This document shows positions 40,184 to 51,129 of a DNA stretch of 64,000 nt, one piece after another. This stretch comes from Diphasiastrum complanatum. Its lineage: Eukaryota; Streptophyta; Lycopodiopsida; Lycopodiales; Lycopodiaceae. Positions within the stretch are counted from its first letter, which is position 1. Every line of letters begins with the position of its first letter. The position numbers were made by a program, and so were the translations under genes. The stretch lies in assembly GCA_029204225.1 (NCBI GenBank), contig MU831978.1, forward strand, positions 1-64,000, given 5' to 3'. The notes under the pieces are model-generated. The model was not told the DNA's origin. It did not search any database and worked only from the letters and a program-made list of their open reading frames with translations.

Positions 40184-42800
40184 CTCCCTCCCCCTTAAGA
40201 ACCGTCTTGGTCCTCTAAGACAGAGTCTGGAAAAATCTTGCGAAGGACGCTGCCTCTTTCCCAAGTGGCATTCTCAACAGGCTGATCATTCCACTTGACC
40301 AAATATTCTCGATATAGAGTATGACGAGTCTGTGTCTCTCTACTGTCAAGAATCTCCTTTGGTTCAGGTGGAAGTTGTTGAGGATCCAATGAGAGAACTA
40401 GAACATTGTCCCCTACCAGATTTTCTAATCTGGTTAAGGCTTTTCGTAACTAACTTACATGAAAGACTGGAAAAACCTTACTATTGTGTGGGAGTTCTAG
40501 TTAATAGGTGACCTCGCCTAGTCTCCTACTAATGGTAAAGGGACCACAATACCTAGGAGACAACTTAGCACACACTCCTGATTTGAGGGTTTTAAAGTCA
40601 ACTGGGACTCTCCAGTAGACTTTCTCACCGGCGGAGAACTGCACATCCCGTCTGTGTGGATCTGCATAATGCCTGGCTTGATCCTGGGACTGCCTAATGC
40701 TACGCTTAGCATGTTCTATCATCTGGTTTAGGTCCTCTAAAAAGTTTCTGGCTGCTTCAACTTTTTCTTGTTTAAACCCTACAACTGTGGGTGAGCGTGG
40801 CTGAAACCGTACATCAACATAAATGGGTTGTATCCCGTAGCTGAATGTTTGGTACTGTTGTAAGCAAACTCTAATATCAAGAGATACTCCTCCCAATTAG
40901 TCTGCTTCTTGCTGACGTATGCACGAAGCATATCCTCCAGCACTTGATTTACCCTCTTTGTTTGACAGTCTGTTTGTGGATGGCCGGTGGTACTCATATT
41001 AAGTTTAGTATGGAGATGATGGAATACTGCCCTCCAAAAATTTCCATTAAACTTATTGTCCCGGTCGCTGACTATGCCGGAAGCTAGACCGTACAATTTA
41101 AATAGCCCGTCTGCAAACAACCTCGCTAACTCTAAAGCTCTAATGGTTGTTTTGGTCGGAATAAAATGAGCCATTTTGGTCAGACGGTCAACTGTGACCC
41201 ATATAGCGTCATTACCCTTTTGGGTTTTAGGCAGGCCTATTATAAAATCCATGGAGATACTCTCCCATTTACCAGCTGGTATTTCTAAGGGCTGCAACAA
41301 CCCCCCTGCCTTTAATCGCTCTGCTTTATTTACTTGAAATTTCTGGCAACTGGTTACATACTGTTGGACGTCCTTTTTCATACTGGGCCAGAAAAATTGC
41401 CTACGAAGAAGCTCATAGGTCTTATGTATGCCTGGGTGTCCCGCACTAGGATTGTCATGACATTCATATAGGCCCTGCTGCCTATAATCCTCTGAATTGG
41501 GGACACATACTCTATCTCTATAGAGCAAGTACTCAGCCTGAATGGAATACTGTTTCCATTTGAATCCTTGAGTCAAATGACCCTCAACCACCCCCCGAGA
41601 ACTGGTTCCGGAGTCTGTAACTGTCTGCTCTGGACTGAGTTCCAGATAGTAGAGAAGAATGCATCATGCTGGCACTTCCCTCTCAAGGACTCGAGTAACT
41701 CATTACGAATCTGAGTAAAACTCAGCTCGTTTATCATAGGCATTCTGCTAAGGGCATCTGCTACTGTATTGAATTTCCCCCATCTATATCTGATAGACAT
41801 ATCAAACTCTTGCATCAACTCTGCCCAACGAGCTTTCCGACCTCTAAGCTCAAGTTGATTGCAAAGGTATCTGAGACTTTCATGGTCTGTCAGGACCTCA
41901 AAGTTGGCACCATACAAATAATGCCTCCAAGTCTTAAGGGTATGGACTATAGATAAGAGTTCCTTTTCATAGGCACTGTACCTAGTCTGAACTGGCTCGA
42001 GTTTTTTACTCTTGAACGCAACTGGTCGTCCACCCTGAGTTAGCACAACACCGACTGCAAAGTCGCTAGCATCTGTTTTGACCACAAATGGCTGATTGGG
42101 GTCGACGACCTTTAAAACTGGTGTTGTAGCTAAGGCTGTTTTGAGAGCATCAAAGCTCTCCTGTTGTGCGGACTCCCAAATGAACTCCTTTCCCTTCCCC
42201 TTAAGAAGATTTGTCATGGGAACTACTATCTGAGCATATTCCTTGACAAATCATCTGTAATATCCCCCCAAACCAAGAAAGATCTGAAGTTCCAAAATAT
42301 TCTGAGGTCTCAGCCAACTGAGTATGGCTTTAACCTTATTTGGGTCCATCTTAATCCCATCTGACGAGATCATGTGACCCAAATATGCTACTTCTTCAAC
42401 GAAGAATTCACACTTGGATTGTTTAGCATAAAGCTTATGCTTTCTAAGCAGTCGAAACACCTTTTTGAGGTGTTTTAGATGCTCCTTCCTCGTTTTGCTG
42501 TAGACGAGGATGTCATCTAAAAATACGACTACAAACTTACCCAAGTATGGTCTGAGGACACTGTTCATCAAGGTCATAAAGGTAGCTGGAGCATTTGTGA
42601 GCCCAAATGGCATCACCTTAAACTCATAATGACCGTGACGAGTCCTAAAAGCTGTTTTCGAGACATCTTCCGATTTTATACGGACTTGATGATATCCCAT
42701 CTGAGGTCTATTTTACTGAAAAACTTAGCCCCATTGAGTTGATCAAACAACTCGTCTGCCCGAGGCATAGGATATTTATTTCAATCACCTATTTTAACAG
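40184..42800 (-). pseudogene. Chromodomain Ty3/Gypsy pol (RT-RNase H-integrase-chromodomain), 5'-truncated
   Basis: RT enters at about 42800 ([18 protein letters not shown]), frameshifts at 42690, then [31 protein letters not shown] and the catalytic FLDDILVYS (42560-42500). RNase H is at 42217-41573 (KTDASDFAVGVVLTQGG, LTDHESLRYLCNQLELRGRK). Integrase is at 41591-40779: the zinc finger reads CQKF where C-x2-C is expected, the catalytic Asps are present (MDFIIGLPK, SDRDNKFNG), but the catalytic Glu is Lys (QTKRVNQ instead of QTERVNQ). A chromodomain ends the protein (40389-40220, EILDSRETQT..YREYLVKW). Upstream gag and protease are absent. Dead copy. Confidence 0.92.
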
Positions 42801-43049
42801 CTTTTGGAAAACTTGCAATAACTTTTGCTACTCTTACCCAATGGCTTGCAAATTGGTGCAAATGACAACTAAAACTCTAAAAGGTTATGTAAATAGACCC
42901 TAAACTGAAAATGAAATAATACTCCAGAGATTGACACAAATAAGTTTGAAAATTTCAAATCTAAAAACTAGCAAAAAGAAAGCTCAAAAAGTAATGAAAT
43001 CTTCAAATGAGATGAGAATCATGTTGAACAACATAATTAATGAATCTTT

Positions 43050-44215
43050 AAGAGCTCAATTAAAGCCAAGCAACCAAAAAAAATAGAGGCAACCTATGTT
43101 GAAAAGAACAAAAGATAAGCAAATAACCATTAGTTGCCACAAAGCTCATAACAAAAGGAAGCTCAAACGGAGATGGATTCCATTAAAAAGGGTGTGAAGT
43201 ACATGGATTCATGTGATGGGACCTTAGTTGCCTGTTTCGTTCTGGAACACATTCTAGAAAACGTTCCGTTCCAGAACTTAGCCAAAAAAAAATTTGAAAA
43301 ATTACGTAGTTTTTAACAAAGCAATGGAGAATAAGGAACGGAATCAAGATATATAGCGTGGCTCAGACAACGATTCTAGCTCGGATATATATAACATGGT
43401 TTTTAACAAAGCCATCGAGATTAAGGAATGGAATCAAGATATATAGCGTGGCTCAAACAGCGATTCTAGCTCGGATATATGTAACGTGGCAGATAGCGAT
43501 TCTAGGATAAACGTGAGCAACGGTTAGAGAAGATATCAGAGACGAACAGAGATGGAGGACGTGACAGTAACCGATATGGTGGTGGTGGTCCAAGGGAAAC
43601 TATGAGACCGGGCTGGTCCTGATGATGCCCCAATTGCTGGCTGTGGTGGTCGCTCATCAAATAGCTGTAATTTTTAACAAAAAAATCGAGATTACCATGA
43701 CAAAGGAATCTGCTTGAACTGTATGTTTTCCAACGTTTCTGATCTTTAGCGTCCCTCAATGCATTATAAAGCATCCCTCAATATATTATCAAGAAGGAAG
43801 ATCACAGCCAACAGTTTGATACCTAGTTTTTTTTTTTTAAACGTTCCGACCCAATGCGTTCCGGAACGTACAATACGTTCCGGCCCAAAAGGTTCGGAAC
43901 GGGTTTTTAAGGATGGGACACATGAGATGGATTCATGTGATGGGACACATGAGACCTAGCAAAATCAAATCCACAGGCTCACATTTACAAAGAGAGAGAG
44001 GCGGTGGAGCTCCAAGTTCACTCAAATGCAAATGAGCCAAAGATCCCCATCCTTGCCTACTTATAAACAAGGCCAATGTCTTAACTAAACATAACTCGGG
44101 GTCTAAGGAGAGAACCGCCCTCATTCTTAAGGCCAATAACTCCTTTTGAGCCCAACAAAGCTTACAATGGATATTATTATTTTTCTTCAAGCACCTATGT
44201 ATTAACAATACATGA
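43050..44215. repeat. Dispersed repeat R, copy 2, interrupted by a ~0.7-kb element
   Basis: The flanks 43050-43220 and 43935-44215 join into the same sequence as 30947-31510. The intervening DNA is therefore an insertion relative to copy 1. No coding sequence. Confidence 0.65.
43221..43935. mobile_element. Palindrome-rich insertion element (GTTCCGGAAC type)
   Basis: Both ends are rich in GTTCCG/CGGAAC motifs: GTTCTGGAACACATTCTAG and ACGTTCCGTTCCAGAAC near 43238-43278, and GCGTTCCGGAACGTACAATA with CGTTCCGG near 43856-43900. Inside, an ~83-bp unit is tandemly repeated (43320-43400 and 43403-43483, AATCAAGATATATAGCGTGG). The 20-mer ATGGATTCATGTGATGGGAC flanks both sides (43203 and 43926), an unusually long target repeat. 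No transposase. Confidence 0.6.
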
Positions 44216-45305
44216 CACCACCACCTAATCCTGACCTTTGATCTCTTCAACCTCACAACAAGCAAGTCTTCCCAAGCGCTCCCTTCAACATTTGGCTCTC
44301 CACAAACCTCCAACATTCCATCTTCAGATGCATTCCACTCCATCCAAGAAGAAAGGCTTCCACTAACCCGCATCTTACACCACCTTGTTACAAGACACTT
44401 CTCCCATCACCAAACATGCCAACCCCAAGAAAATTCATCTCTATAGCATCCCTCACTAACAACAATCAGAATGATTCTTGAAGGATTACTTGGAGCCACA
44501 CTTGCAAAGGGGCGACAAACTCCGGTCTAAGACAATCCTTTCCATGAGACCAATTCCTTATTGTCCTTTCTAAAAGTTCCTTGTTTTTGTTCTATTACTT
44601 ACGTTGCTGATATTCAGATATTTTTTGGTCTCTTTTCTCTATGCTTCTTCTACTCAGAATCTACTGCAAAACAAAAGGAGATTATCAGAAATCTTCACCA
44701 GTGTTTTTCATTATATTTTGACATTTTTTTCACAAAAATAGAGACAAAAAGTTTTTCGTCTTGGTCACTTCTGGTTATATATAAGGGTACAGATGGTGGA
44801 CAAACCAACCCAACCAATCCTAGCGAACGGATCTAGACCCCAAGCTATGGATCAATCTCAAAGAGGAATGAGGCATCATACCAGCATCATACAGCTACTA
44901 GTCTCACAATCAAGGTTAGACTAGTGAGAGCCCAATAGGTATACTTATACCCATCCAAGGCCATGCACCACTAGTAGTGCACTGTGACACCTCCCTGGAC
45001 ACCTCTGCAACCTATCTGGGCCACGTCATCCAGTTCCCCAATGACTCACTGATAGACCCATACAAACCCACCATCATGAGTTTAGGCCTACAACCATTAA
45101 TTATGACCTTATGCACATAAGGGCCCCAAAGCCCTTATAGTCACAATTAACTTACAGGTGGTTGGTCTACGGATCCCTAGCCTGGACACGCTACCCAAGA
45201 CCAATCGTGGGCATGACATTTTCTGTGGTCATTGGTATTGATTCTCGAAGAGATCATTGGTTCATTTTAGGGAAGTCGATCTGCTCGGAGCCTCTCAAGG
45301 GCTTA
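44216..45305. other. No feature recognised
   Basis: Moderately AT-rich DNA. It may hold LTR or spacer sequence of the old plus-strand Gypsy whose RT follows, but no LTR boundary could be placed. Confidence 0.4.
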
Positions 45306-45309
45306 TTGT

Positions 45310-45598
45310 GCCACTTTTGAGCACCATATTGGATGTACAACTTTAGTAAAATGAGATTAAGCACCATGTAGCAGAATTAGAGGCAGGTTTCATTGAAGGA
45401 AAAAGTGCCTTTGGAGTTAACTTACTAGCAAAAGATTGCACAAAGAGATTATGTATTGACTATAAAGCCAAGTACAAAGCCACCAACCAAAACCAGTGCC
45501 CACTTCCACGTATAGATTACCTCTTTGACCAACTAGGTAAGGCTTGTTGCTTTCCCAAAATTGACCCTTGCTTTGGTTATCATCATACCTGCCTGGAT
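45310..45598 (+). pseudogene. Gypsy RT fragment (older element) cut by a later LTR
   Basis: Plus-strand translation gives LEAGFIEGKSAFGVNLLAKD, KRLCIDYKAKYKATNQNQ, CPLPRIDYLFDQLGKA and KIDPCFGYHHTCL, the N-terminal RT blocks of a Ty3/Gypsy element with substitutions. The homology stops exactly where the LTR beginning TGTTACGAG starts (45599). It overlaps in content with the RT at 42251-42800, so it is a different copy. Confidence 0.8.
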
Positions 45599-45961
45599 TG
45601 TTACGAGCCTGTAACCAATGTCACGAACCCTAGGGAACTCAGCGGGTCAGATACCACAGTTAGGGGCGTGTCCAACAGCGTACATGTCCAACAGGGCAAG
45701 ACAGTGTGAGTAGTGTGCCCCGGCACGGTCCATAGCCATGGCGGGCCTAACATAGCATAGGGACCCTGTCAACAAGATAGGGCCCCACGTTGGGTCCCGA
45801 CGTGCAGTCGGCCACGTCAGTTCCACGTGGTTGACACTTGGCAGTATGCATGCTACCAACCCTCACATTGGGCTAGGAGGGGCTTACTCCATATCAGGGA
45901 GTAGGCAAGGTTGGGTGGATCAGTTAGTGTTTGCCCTACTGTGGTGTTTAGAGTTTTAACA
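45599..45961 (+). repeat. 5' LTR of a plus-strand Gypsy (363 bp)
   Basis: It starts TGTTACGAGCC, ends GTTTTAACA and is followed at 45963 by a primer-binding site. It aligns over its full length with the inverted LTR at 39826-40183. Confidence 0.88.
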
Positions 45962-45962
45962 C

Positions 45963-45974
45963 TGGTATCAGAGC
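45963..45974 (+). promoter_or_regulatory. Primer-binding site (initiator tRNA-Met)
   Basis: TGGTATCAGAGC, one base after the LTR end, complementary to the 3' end of plant initiator tRNA-Met. Confidence 0.88.
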
Positions 45975-46567
45975 CTCATTCTAGAGAGAGAATAGGCGTT
46001 CTAGAGAGAGAAAGTGAAGAAATCTTCAATTTTTGCTTGTTTTGGTGGGGGAAAAGGTGGAGAACCTCTAGGAGAATCAGCACTTCAGTTGATCATAACT
46101 TCTCCTACAGGTGTCAGATCATTCTGAGATTTTGGCAATACGTGGACAGCATTAGGGCACCCTCAGCTAGCTTGATTTCACCTGATTTGGAGCTGTGGCT
46201 GCGGAGATATCGCAAAAAATTAGTTTTTAAACATTTTTCAGGGCTGTTGCAGTTGAAGGCACATAACTTTTTGGGTTTTTGTCCGTTTGACCTGAAATTT
46301 GGAACGAAGAATCCTCAGATTAGGATGACTTACTTCAGCTATAGCTCCTGCTCACTTCAAAATCGGACATCAAGCTATTCATCGCCAGTTTTTCCACTCT
46401 TTTTGGTTAAAAATTGAGTTTTTTTTCAGTAATAACCAGCTTACAGCCTAATCGCCAGAGTTTTTCGGCCAATCTGAAGCTAAATCTTCCAGACTACCTT
46501 CAATCAGTTCCTCCTTGCAATGGATCCTACATGCAGTGTGGGGAGCCAGTTTTGTCAGCCATAAGCC

Positions 46568-47670
46568 TTGGTTTTCAATAGAGGGAAAGAACCTATGGAA
46601 GTGGAACAGGAGCAATTCGCCAAAGAACTGGACGATTTGGTTACCAAGGAGCAGCATCTCCACTTGGTAACAGAGGTGGATGAATTGAAATTGGCTTTAG
46701 CCAATTTCAAATCCAATGTGAAAAACTCGTTCGCCGAGCTCAAAGATTTAATCTCGAGCTTCGCGAAAGGAAGTCTCCCTTCCACTTCTCAACCATCCCC
46801 TTCACCACTTCCATCAGTATCGGGTGAGCCTATACGGTGTCATCCCAGTGTCTGTAAAGACTTAAAACCTCCTACTTTTATTGGGAAGAGAAAGATAGAA
46901 ATGCAGACATTTTACATACCTTCCTCAGCAAATAGAAGAACATACATGCTCTTAAACAGACCCCTGACCATTTGCAAGCAATTGAGGCCAGTCTTTCCTT
47001 AGGACCCATGGCCTATAAGTGGTGGTTAAACCTAGACCGAGCAGACCCCCTGGTCATGGAAGGCTTTTGAAGAGGCCTTCCTACGAGAGTTTCTACCTGA
47101 AAATGAACTTGATAGAGCCTAGGAAGCCTGGGAGAGAACAAAAATGGACAAATCCTTAAAACAGTATCTCTCGCAGCATCGAGAGGCCATATTAAAGATA
47201 AAAAATATGGATGACTATCAGAAAGTCAGAGGGTTTATCCGTGGGCTTCGAGATGAATACAAAGTAGAGGTCCAGAGAAACTCGCCTACTACCTTAGAGC
47301 AACAAGCTCTTAGATATGCTCAATCTATGATGATTCAGTGGGTAGGAAGAAGGCGAAACAACAACCCTTTTCTGAGCAGCCTACTCAGAAAGATTTTCAA
47401 TTTAAAAAGAAATTTTTAAAAAGAAAGAAAGAAGAAAAAGTTAAGAATGAAGCTCCTCAGAAACGTCCATCACTCATACAGCCCTTAAAACCAGAAGATT
47501 TTGAGAAAGCCAAACAAGAACGTTTATGCTTTTTGTGTATGGGCAAGGGTCACACAGTCAAACAGTGTCCCAAGGGGCCATTCATTAAAAAAGATAAAAA
47601 AGATAAAAAACAAGTTCATCTTGTTCAGACTGTAAGCTTCCCAAGTGACTCGGCAGCTTTCGAGATATAA
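46568..47670 (+). pseudogene. Gypsy gag polyprotein, frameshifted
   Basis: Three overlapping pieces: 46568-47002 (acidic N-terminus PMEVEQEQFAKELDDLV and a coiled coil), 47144-47419 (capsid end, YQKVRGFIRGLRDEYKVEVQ then LEQQALRYAQSMM) and 47338-47670 (Lys-rich, with a zinc knuckle CFLCMGKGHTVKQC, C-x2-C-x4-H-x4-C). The region between, 47000-47140, continues the capsid in another frame with stops. Protease and pol are missing: the element ends about 47800. It lies directly downstream of the LTR and PBS. Confidence 0.83.
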
Positions 47671-47799
47671 GTGTTTCATGAAGATCATGAACACTATTGC
47701 CAATTAGCTTCTGCAATGCTAGCGAGACCCTTCACCGTTGACCAACCTCACCACATAGTATTTCCTTTGCAATTCCTTTGCAAGGCAATGCCAAAAAAG

Positions 47800-49100
47800 G
47801 TCCTTTAGTAGCCAAAAGATATTGTCGATGTCTATAGAAACACAAATTTGGCATGACATCCACATAGCTTCCACAACTAATATCTCCATGCTATTAGAAG
47901 CAAGGCAATGACTATTGTGAATAATACAAGAAAAGGATTAGATGTTCTCATAAGAAATCACTATGAAGTATTGGCTATAATGCAAAAATCACTAAGTAGG
48001 TGAAAGGTAGGGTCATCATCATACTTGCAGATGTGCACTAAAATATTATGTCAAGTTGGTATTTCACACTATTAGCCATTTTTGCTTTTTCCGTTTTTCA
48101 AATATGTGTATGGCATATGTTTGTAACAAAGGATTAATCATGAAATTTGAATCCCTCAACTTATGTTGCTATTTCCAACAATGAGGGAACGAATGCAGAC
48201 AAATTTTGCATATTTCATGGTATGATGCGGAAACAAGCCCGTATATGATTCAGTCAATTGAACCGTGCTACTGTCAACACATGGGACCTGTTGAGAGACG
48301 CCTTTTCTCAATTAGTTTCGCAAGATTAGTTACTCTACCAGAGTGCTTGCACGATTGAATTCGGTGTAGAAGAAGGAAAAGGAGTCCTTGAGAAGATACA
48401 CCCGTAAGGTAAAAAACTTAATTGGAAAATTGGTGGGTATATATCATGTTGCAAGGCAATTAGAATGCTACCTTGTAGGGTTGCTGTCAAAGATTGACAA
48501 GCCTTCAAAAGAATCTCTTGTGAAGACTAATAAGGTTTGGAAGAAGAACATTGTTGACTTGTTGAAACAAATGTAAGATTCAAAAGTCCAGATATCCGAA
48601 GTATCGGACAAGAGACAAAAGACACCATCTTTCAATCCGAATGTCTAGTGCATCGAGTGCGGATCCCCAGCTCATACTAGCAATGAATGTAAGGTTAAGC
48701 ACGTTTCATATGTTAGTAAGATATATTGAAGGAGAAACCTGCATTTTTTCATGCATAAGGGTTGCATCATCTTGGATCCTAGTTTGTAGGGGCCAAAATA
48801 GAAAATTTTGACAATTTTCATTTTTCTACACTGTATCAAGCATTGTTTGGATCATTGATCCTATGAATGGATGGAACTTATAAAATGTAAAATCTAACAT
48901 TCTGAGGCTAATTAACATGTGTGAACTAAAATTTTTCCATCCACTTTTGCTTTTGATAGTTGAGAGTGTTTTTTGAAAACCTACTAGAAATTGTCAATTT
49001 TGGCCATTATTCAAGTTCATAGTCTATTTGTACTTGATTTCTTTGAGATCTTGAGACACCATTTAATTGGGTTAAACCTCTGAAAATACTCTTATAGTGT
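47800..49100 (+). pseudogene. Decayed gag relic with zinc knuckle
   Basis: Around 48200-48560 short plus-strand frames look gag-like (YDAETSPYMIQSI, VERRLFSISFARL), and at 48650-48705 the peptide CIECGSPAHTSNEC fits a C-x2-C-x4-H-x4-C knuckle. Stops and shifts are dense. The family is uncertain; the rest of the interval shows nothing. Confidence 0.45.
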
Positions 49101-49126
49101 GCCAAAACTAATAAAATATGGCTTAA

Positions 49127-49606
49127 ATGGGATCTTATCTATTGGAAGAAAGTGAGAGACTCACTTCTACCAATTATGGTGTATGGAAAGTAAGGATGGA
49201 ATCCATCCTTGTACTTCAAGATTTGATAGATATAGTGAATGGGAGTGAGGAGGAGCCTACAAATCTTCAAGAAATTCCAAAGTTCAAGAAGAGAACACGT
49301 GTTGCTCTTCATTGTTTGATGCTTAATGTCTCTAATAATGTTCTAAGAGAGATTAGCTCATGTATTAGTGCACAAGATGCATGGAAAGCTTTACAATCCA
49401 TTTATGAGTCTAAGAACACCTCAAGAGTTCTTAACCTTAGGAATATGATCTTCCAAAGCTTTCAAAGAAAGGATGAAAGTGCCTCATCCTATGTGTCTAG
49501 GGTCAAGGATCTCAATAGATACCTTTCTTGCATAGATGACACTATCAAAACTAAAGACGACACGTCACTCAATGTTCTTGGAATAAGTGATTTTAATGTG
49601 GAATGA
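49127..49606 (+). pseudogene. Copia gag N-terminal fragment
   Basis: 159 codons beginning MGSYLLEESERLTSTNYGVW, with KVRMESILVLQDLIDIV, RVALHCLMLNVSNNVL and SASSYVSRVKDLNRYL. It is closely related to the gag at 59163-59732 of the complete Copia (same order, conservative differences), then departs at about 49540. No protease or knuckle follows. It is a truncated insert on the opposite strand to that element. Confidence 0.85.
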
Positions 49607-49609
49607 CAT

Positions 49610-51120
49610 TTGGATGGAGACTTGAAGTCATTTGTTAGCAACTGTGCAAACACAGTGAAAAATATAAAAAAAGAAATAAAACTTCGTGGAATTGTAAGCC
49701 CACACATGAGTATTTGCCAATAAACTTCTACTATGTTATGTGTTTCGTAAGTCCATGGGTAGAATCTTAAAATAATAAAATAACTTAAACTTAGACTTAA
49801 GAAACTAAAGTTTAAAAAGATTCTAAGTTATCTTAAGTCCCAAGTTAGAAACTTCTAGAGTTCCAAGTTCTAAGTTAGAAGTTTTAGAAGCCTTAGAATG
49901 GCTAGTTTAGACTAATCCCATACGCTAGTGGATGCTTATGGAAGGCCCTCCTTGCTATAAGAGGAGAGATATTTCTCATGTACACAACACTTTTGAGATT
50001 ATGTTATATTGTCATTCTCTAATTTGAAAATGTCTTTCTATTTCACTTGTGTTCCCTTTGGAAAGGTGCATGGCTTGAGGGAAGGTGCTCGGATAACATC
50101 CTCTTGCCTCCTTTTCATCGGTTTTACTTGTGGCATGCTTTTATTTGCTTATCGCTTAGTATTAGCCGCAAGTAATATTTTCTAATCCCTGTAGGGTGTT
50201 AAGTAGGACTTAGTCCTCTTGCTAGTTGGGAAGCCTTAGCAAGATTTTATTTTGTTGATCCTTGCTAGTTGGGTAAGCCTTAACAAGTTGAGAACATGCT
50301 TGTATTGGAAGTTTTTTTTGGTTCTAAATCATGCATTGTCAATATTAAAAGAAGATAATTTGATTTGATAAATTTCGATTCTTAGTACTATGGAAGTTGC
50401 AAAATGCCCTTATAGAATGATGAATTGATGTTTTTCATATGTAACATTATAAGGCAGTTTGAATTTATACTGTTGACAACATGTTTGAATTGCAATTTCT
50501 TGTGCTGAATTATATATTATTTTTGGAAATCACTTTCCTCAAATCATGGACTTTCGTTTGTTAAAATATATTGTTACGTAAATTTTCTACTATCAATATA
50601 GCTTTTGTGTGCATTTTTTTTTAATCACTTGATAAATAACATCTCACCATATAGTACTTGAGCCAAATTGTATATTTTGTACAAAGTAATGATTTGGATA
50701 TGTTTAAATCATTATGACATAGGCGATCTTGTCTAGTATGTCTTTGTTAATTTTAATGAACAATTTTTTTTTTAAAATATTGAATCTTGTATATTATATA
50801 AGCATACTAAACTAATCAAGTGCGGGTGATAGCAAACATAAAAACCAATTTTTTCACATGATATTTACATTGTGTGAGCATTATCTAGAAATAGTGCTAT
50901 AACAATGTAATCATTGCACAAGATACACTGAAACAAATAAACAAATATACGTTGTCCAAAAAAGTTATTTCATAGTGCAAACTTTTTTTTTTTGTCAAAT
51001 AGTCATGACTATCTAAAGTGTAAAACCAATGTCAAAGTCACAATCAATAGAAGTTATCCAACAAGTATTTTCATTATGTAAACGTTATTTGCCAACATGG
51101 TAAAACGAATGAATAGATTA
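49610..51120. other. AT-rich DNA, no gene recognised
   Basis: It includes an AACTTAAGTT-rich stretch near 49770-49880 and long T/A runs. Part may be LTR of the Copia fragment just upstream, but no matching second LTR exists here. Confidence 0.4.
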
Positions 51121-51129
51121 CATTGCTCT

